Shown: positions 61,305-64,000 of the stretch, one piece after another
Position numbering within the stretch: the stretch's first letter is position 1
Layout: every line of letters begins with the position of its first letter
Source: an uncultured Prevotellaceae bacterium
Lineage (GTDB): Bacteria > Bacteroidota > Bacteroidia > Bacteroidales > Bacteroidaceae
Direction of reading: 5' to 3'
Length of the DNA stretch: 64,000 nt
NCBI GenBank assembly: GCA_900315455.1
Contig: OMZE01000001.1
Span: 1 to 64,000, forward strand
The notes under the pieces: model-generated
Database searches by the model: none
What the model was told of the DNA's origin: nothing
Seen by the model: only the letters and a program-made list of their open reading frames with translations
Made by a program: the position numbers and the translations under genes

Positions 61305-62321
61305 TCAAAAAAGATAACGTTCCTTTAGATAGTTAATCCAGAGTTTATCCTTATGGCCTGGGAAACAATCTTGCATCAGTTGGAATAGTTCTTCGAAGGT
61401 AACAGCAGTCCAAGTTCGTTGTCCTTCTTTTGAAAGCCATCTTTTATAATCGCTAACTGCACCTGCATGTTTCCCGTCGCCATGGAAATGTAAGTTGCCT
61501 TGTGGATATAGGTGCAAAGAGAGGAAGTGAGTGATGTCATTATGTTGCACCATCGAGGCACCAAGAAGATGGTTGCGCCATATCTGACGCAGTTCGTCGC
61601 TAACTAATGGTGACCATATATTTGGATAATTGCGATTTGGATTGTATGCTTCAGGAATATAATAGCCAGACTTCTTCATCACGTCCCAGTAGCGATATCG
61701 CGGATTTTCATGGTCTGTGATGGCTGCTTTCTTTTCTGTTTCACCTGGTCTGTAACCTTCCTCCGTGTATTTTACCTCTATTCCGATGCCACCCATAATT
61801 CCGTCTTCAGCGAGATATCCGATGTAGGTGTCAAAGGATGTCTTGTCGTTAAGATAACATCTGGTGAAAGGCTTTTCAGTGGCATCCTTATCTATGGGTG
61901 CATACTCAATTTTAATGTCAGTTATTTCCTTTATCTTGGGTAGAGTAGAAGATACATTTTCGATGATGGAATTGAAAACATTTTTGGCACTATTCTTCAT
62001 TTCATCATTGAGAGACATGGGGAAAAAGACATTCCATGGTATGTGCTCACTACGGAGTGTATGGCACATCATCATCCCAGAAGGGACGTATTCACCGGAT
62101 TGACGTAGCCGAGATATTTCTTTCAGAATTTCTGCACGATAGCCCTCGTGGAATATCTTGCCATCCTTTGCATCCTCCCATTTCAAAAGGGCTGACACAT
62201 GGAAATCGATGGGTTCCGTTCGACCTCTTGGCTTTCGCTTCACAGTGGCAAATTCCGTGATACCATAGTGATTCTCAAAGTAGTCTGCCTGTTTGCCCCG
62301 AGCTATGTCTTTGAAATTCAT
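61305..62321 (-). CDS. PGN_0703-like putative restriction endonuclease
   Basis: A 338-residue soluble protein. D164 (SFDTYIGYL) and E182-V-K184 (GIEVKY) give a PD-(D/E)XK core. The order of segments, with DFHVSALLKWEDA near the N-terminus and the C-terminal HFHGDGKHAG region, resembles the PGN_0703 family of putative restriction endonucleases. The neighbour at 62346 is a NADAR protein. Confidence 0.7.
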   Translation of the reverse strand: MNFKDIARGKQADYFENHYGITEFATVKRKPRGRTEPIDFHVSALLKWEDAKDGKIFHEGYRAEILKEISRLRQSGEYVPSGMMMCHTLRSEHIPWNVFFPMSLNDEMKNSAKNVFNSIIENVSSTLPKIKEITDIKIEYAPIDKDATEKPFTRCYLNDKTSFDTYIGYLAEDGIMGGIGIEVKYTEEGYRPGETEKKAAITDHENPRYRYWDVMKKSGYYIPEAYNPNRNYPNIWSPLVSDELRQIWRNHLLGASMVQHNDITHFLSLHLYPQGNLHFHGDGKHAGAVSDYKRWLSKEGQRTWTAVTFEELFQLMQDCFPGHKDKLWINYLKERYLF

Positions 62322-62345
62322 TCTTCTTATCCATTTATAAATCCT

Positions 62346-62894
62346 TCATTCTACCATCAAAAGATCTCTGACTTCCATTAATGCAAAGCCCAATTGATTG
62401 AGTCCTTTCCAGTTATGAGGGTTGGTTATTCCAGTGTCTGATTCCTTCATTCCGACACCCCATATAGTATCGTAGGGGCTTGCTTCTACAAGAACACTGC
62501 TGCCTGTATCTCGTAGGAATTGGAAGAGTCTTATGTTTTGTGCAAACTTGTGTAGATTCCCCTTAACTACAATATCTTTTGATACAGAAGCCCACTTGTC
62601 AGTGTCGAAATTCTTGACTTCTCGCCCGAGTGCTTTGATGATTTTGGGGTCGGAAGTAGAAAGGATCTTTCTAAGTGTCTCTTCATCGTTGAATACTCTT
62701 GCTTTACCTGCCATCATGTATTGTTCTGCACAGTTGTATGTGATACCATCCACCTCAAAGGAGCATGGGTACCATTGGCTAAAACAAGCTTTTGTCACCT
62801 GTTCAGGTTTAGCATGGTGTCCCCAAAAGAAAATGTACTCCAGATGCTCACCCCCATCATATCGTTTGATGATGTCTTGTAGAATGTATTTCAT
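62346..62894 (-). CDS. NADAR family protein (YbiA/RibX-like N-glycosidase)
   Basis: A 182-residue protein. IFFWGHH, FSQWYPCSFEVDGITYNCAEQYMM and LVEASPYDTIWGVGM are the three NADAR signatures, and the fold length is normal. NADAR enzymes cleave N-glycosidic bonds, for example in riboflavin intermediates or ADP-ribose adducts of guanine. On mobile elements they occur with defence and NAD-related genes, which fits this neighbourhood. Confidence 0.9.
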   Translation of the reverse strand: MKYILQDIIKRYDGGEHLEYIFFWGHHAKPEQVTKACFSQWYPCSFEVDGITYNCAEQYMMAGKARVFNDEETLRKILSTSDPKIIKALGREVKNFDTDKWASVSKDIVVKGNLHKFAQNIRLFQFLRDTGSSVLVEASPYDTIWGVGMKESDTGITNPHNWKGLNQLGFALMEVRDLLMVE

Positions 62895-62912
62895 AATTAT
62901 GGAAATTGGATT

Positions 62913-63413
62913 TTAGCGACCAAGAATCTCCTCGATGGGTTTACGTTTCTTTTCCTTTGGCTCATCAGCCGGATAGCCCAGTGGAATCAGCACGGCAGGT
63001 TCTTCATCGTCTGAAAGTCCAAACAAACTTTTGCACAACTTAGCATCAAAGTTACACACCCAGCAGGTGCCAAGCCCTTGCTCCGTGGCTGCCAGGCAAA
63101 GATGTTCCACGGCAATGGCAATATCGATGTCGCCATGGGGCTTTCCGTCCCCACGTACCCATTCTTCATCATGAAGGATGGATGCGATAACCATTACAGG
63201 AGCGGTGGCAAACCACTCACGGTTGTAGCATTGACAGAGTTTCTTTCTTTCTTCCTCTTTCGTCACAATACGGAACATCCACGGCTGCTTGTTACAAGCA
63301 GACGGAGCCAGTCGGACACATTCCTTGATGTAATCTATCTTTTCTTGTTCAACACTCGTAGGCAGATAGTTCCTACAACTATACCTGTTCTTTATCAGTT
63401 CCAATAATTTCAT
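62913..63413 (-). CDS. Nitroreductase family flavoprotein
   Basis: A 166-residue protein from the ATG at 63413. KLLELIKNRYSCRNYLP is the standard FMN-binding start, APSACNKQPWMFRIV follows, then a dimer region with HLCLAATEQGLGTCWV and IPLGYPADEP. It reduces quinones or nitro compounds with NAD(P)H. It starts one base after the stop of the thioesterase gene, so both are cotranscribed. Confidence 0.9.
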   Translation of the reverse strand: MKLLELIKNRYSCRNYLPTSVEQEKIDYIKECVRLAPSACNKQPWMFRIVTKEEERKKLCQCYNREWFATAPVMVIASILHDEEWVRGDGKPHGDIDIAIAVEHLCLAATEQGLGTCWVCNFDAKLCKSLFGLSDDEEPAVLIPLGYPADEPKEKKRKPIEEILGR

Positions 63414-63414
63414 A

Positions 63415-63798
63415 TTATCCAAGTTTTGACATGAAACGTTCTTTATCCACAATGAATCTAAGGTGCGTTCCCTCACCAAGTAAAGTCTCGCCAGAATAGG
63501 CTGCCACTTTGAATTCAACTTTCTTTCCATCTACCTTGGTCACCTCGGCAATGGCCGTAACTTTGTCGCCAATCTTTGAGGGTCTGAGGTGCGACGACTC
63601 TATATTGCCCCCAACTGATGTGCAACCCTCTGGCAATGCTTCAGAAATGGCAAGCATAGCTGCATTCTCCATTAAGGCCAACATAGCAGGGGTAGCAAGG
63701 ACAGGCATATCACCTGATCCCATAGCTAATGCAGTGACGGCATCAGTAACAATTAACTCGCTCGTATGTTTGAATCCTATTTTGATATCCTCTATCAT
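63415..63798 (-). CDS. FlK-like hotdog thioesterase
   Basis: A 127-residue hotdog protein. T36 (LATPAM), E44 (ALMEN) and H70 (ESSHL) have the same spacing as the catalytic triad of fluoroacetyl-CoA thioesterase FlK (T42, E50, H76). GDKVTAIAEV and a GEGTHLRFIV strand complete the fold. Most relatives act on small acyl-CoAs of unknown identity; fluoroacetate resistance should not be assumed. Confidence 0.85.
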   Translation of the reverse strand: MIEDIKIGFKHTSELIVTDAVTALAMGSGDMPVLATPAMLALMENAAMLAISEALPEGCTSVGGNIESSHLRPSKIGDKVTAIAEVTKVDGKKVEFKVAAYSGETLLGEGTHLRFIVDKERFMSKLG

Positions 63799-63813
63799 GG
63801 TTTTAAAAAATTG

Positions 63814-64000
63814 TCATAGGTTTAATTGGTTTACAATGTCTATATATCGAAACAAAGGATATAGTGTCCGATAGGGGTCATAATTGCCCTCCAACATTGT
63901 TAAGTATTTGTCCAACTCACCTTTGTCTATAATTTTACTCTTTATAGGGAAAACTTTGTCACTACTTCCTTCTACTTTTATTCCTTTGAAAGAATTATCA
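63814..64000 (-). CDS. 3' end of a further minus-strand gene, unknown product (partial)
   Basis: An uninterrupted frame runs from the window edge to a TGA at 63816-63814, giving at least 62 codons, including GELDKYLTMLEGNYDPYRTL and an end YIDIVNQLNL. It ends 16 bases before the thioesterase ATG and shares its strand. Too little is visible to name a family. Confidence 0.6.
   Translation of the reverse strand, partial: DNSFKGIKVEGSSDKVFPIKSKIIDKGELDKYLTMLEGNYDPYRTLYPLFRYIDIVNQLNL

Overview
The window looks like Bacteroidota DNA, most likely Bacteroidales of the Prevotella/Bacteroides kind. The grounds are promoters of the TAnnTTTG type, few Shine-Dalgarno sequences, a complete Bacteroidetes-type tra operon (TraE to TraO order plus a VirD4-type coupling protein) and DUF5686/TraO/TraN family proteins. 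No tRNA or rRNA gene was recognised. Base composition is mosaic: the tra and primase region is GC-rich, the biosynthetic cluster is AT-richer, and several single cargo genes are very AT-rich.

Layout. 1-1207: a two-gene nuclease plus EVE/PUA-like pair. 1208-1885: a gene-free stretch with helically phased TGTAGC repeats, palindromes and a GATGGTGG tandem/inverted repeat. 1886-6981 (minus strand): small conjugative-element backbone genes (DUF2958, two SSB proteins, short unknowns). These are interrupted by a plus-strand AbiC-like gene (3783-4856) lying between two 219-bp direct repeats. 6982-7591: promoter and operator space. 7624-36057 (plus strand): one unbroken 28-kb gene row that looks like a single operon. 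It begins with an XRE regulator and encodes an aryl-polyene-type pathway: ketoreductase, three ketosynthases (two with an extra C-terminal half-synthase domain), three ACPs, two hotdog dehydratases, a thioesterase, an AMP ligase, a methyltransferase, four acyltransferase-type enzymes, a glycosyltransferase, two FAD oxidoreductases, LolA, an MMPL exporter and an outer-membrane protein. It ends at a strong hairpin (36124-36149). 36333-42176: regulator, primase-helicase, ParA and a small DNA-binding-type protein. 42490-59366: conjugation operon. 59599-64000: cargo with nuclease-like, 2H phosphoesterase, NADAR, nitroreductase and FlK-like thioesterase genes, and the 3' end of a further gene.

How it fits together. 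The pigment/lipid cluster sits between two halves of a conjugative backbone (SSB side and primase/tra side), so it appears to be cargo of an integrative conjugative element or large plasmid rather than fixed chromosomal DNA. Integrase and relaxase genes are not in the window, so the element's type and ends cannot be settled here.

Points most worth checking: the mobile aryl-polyene-type operon; an MMPL exporter fused to an acyltransferase-like domain that has lost both catalytic motifs, followed by a methyltransferase-like domain; a covarying leader hairpin found upstream of two backbone genes; a long imperfect hairpin at 5261-5356; the phased repeats at 1628-1726; and the direct repeats around the abortive-infection gene.
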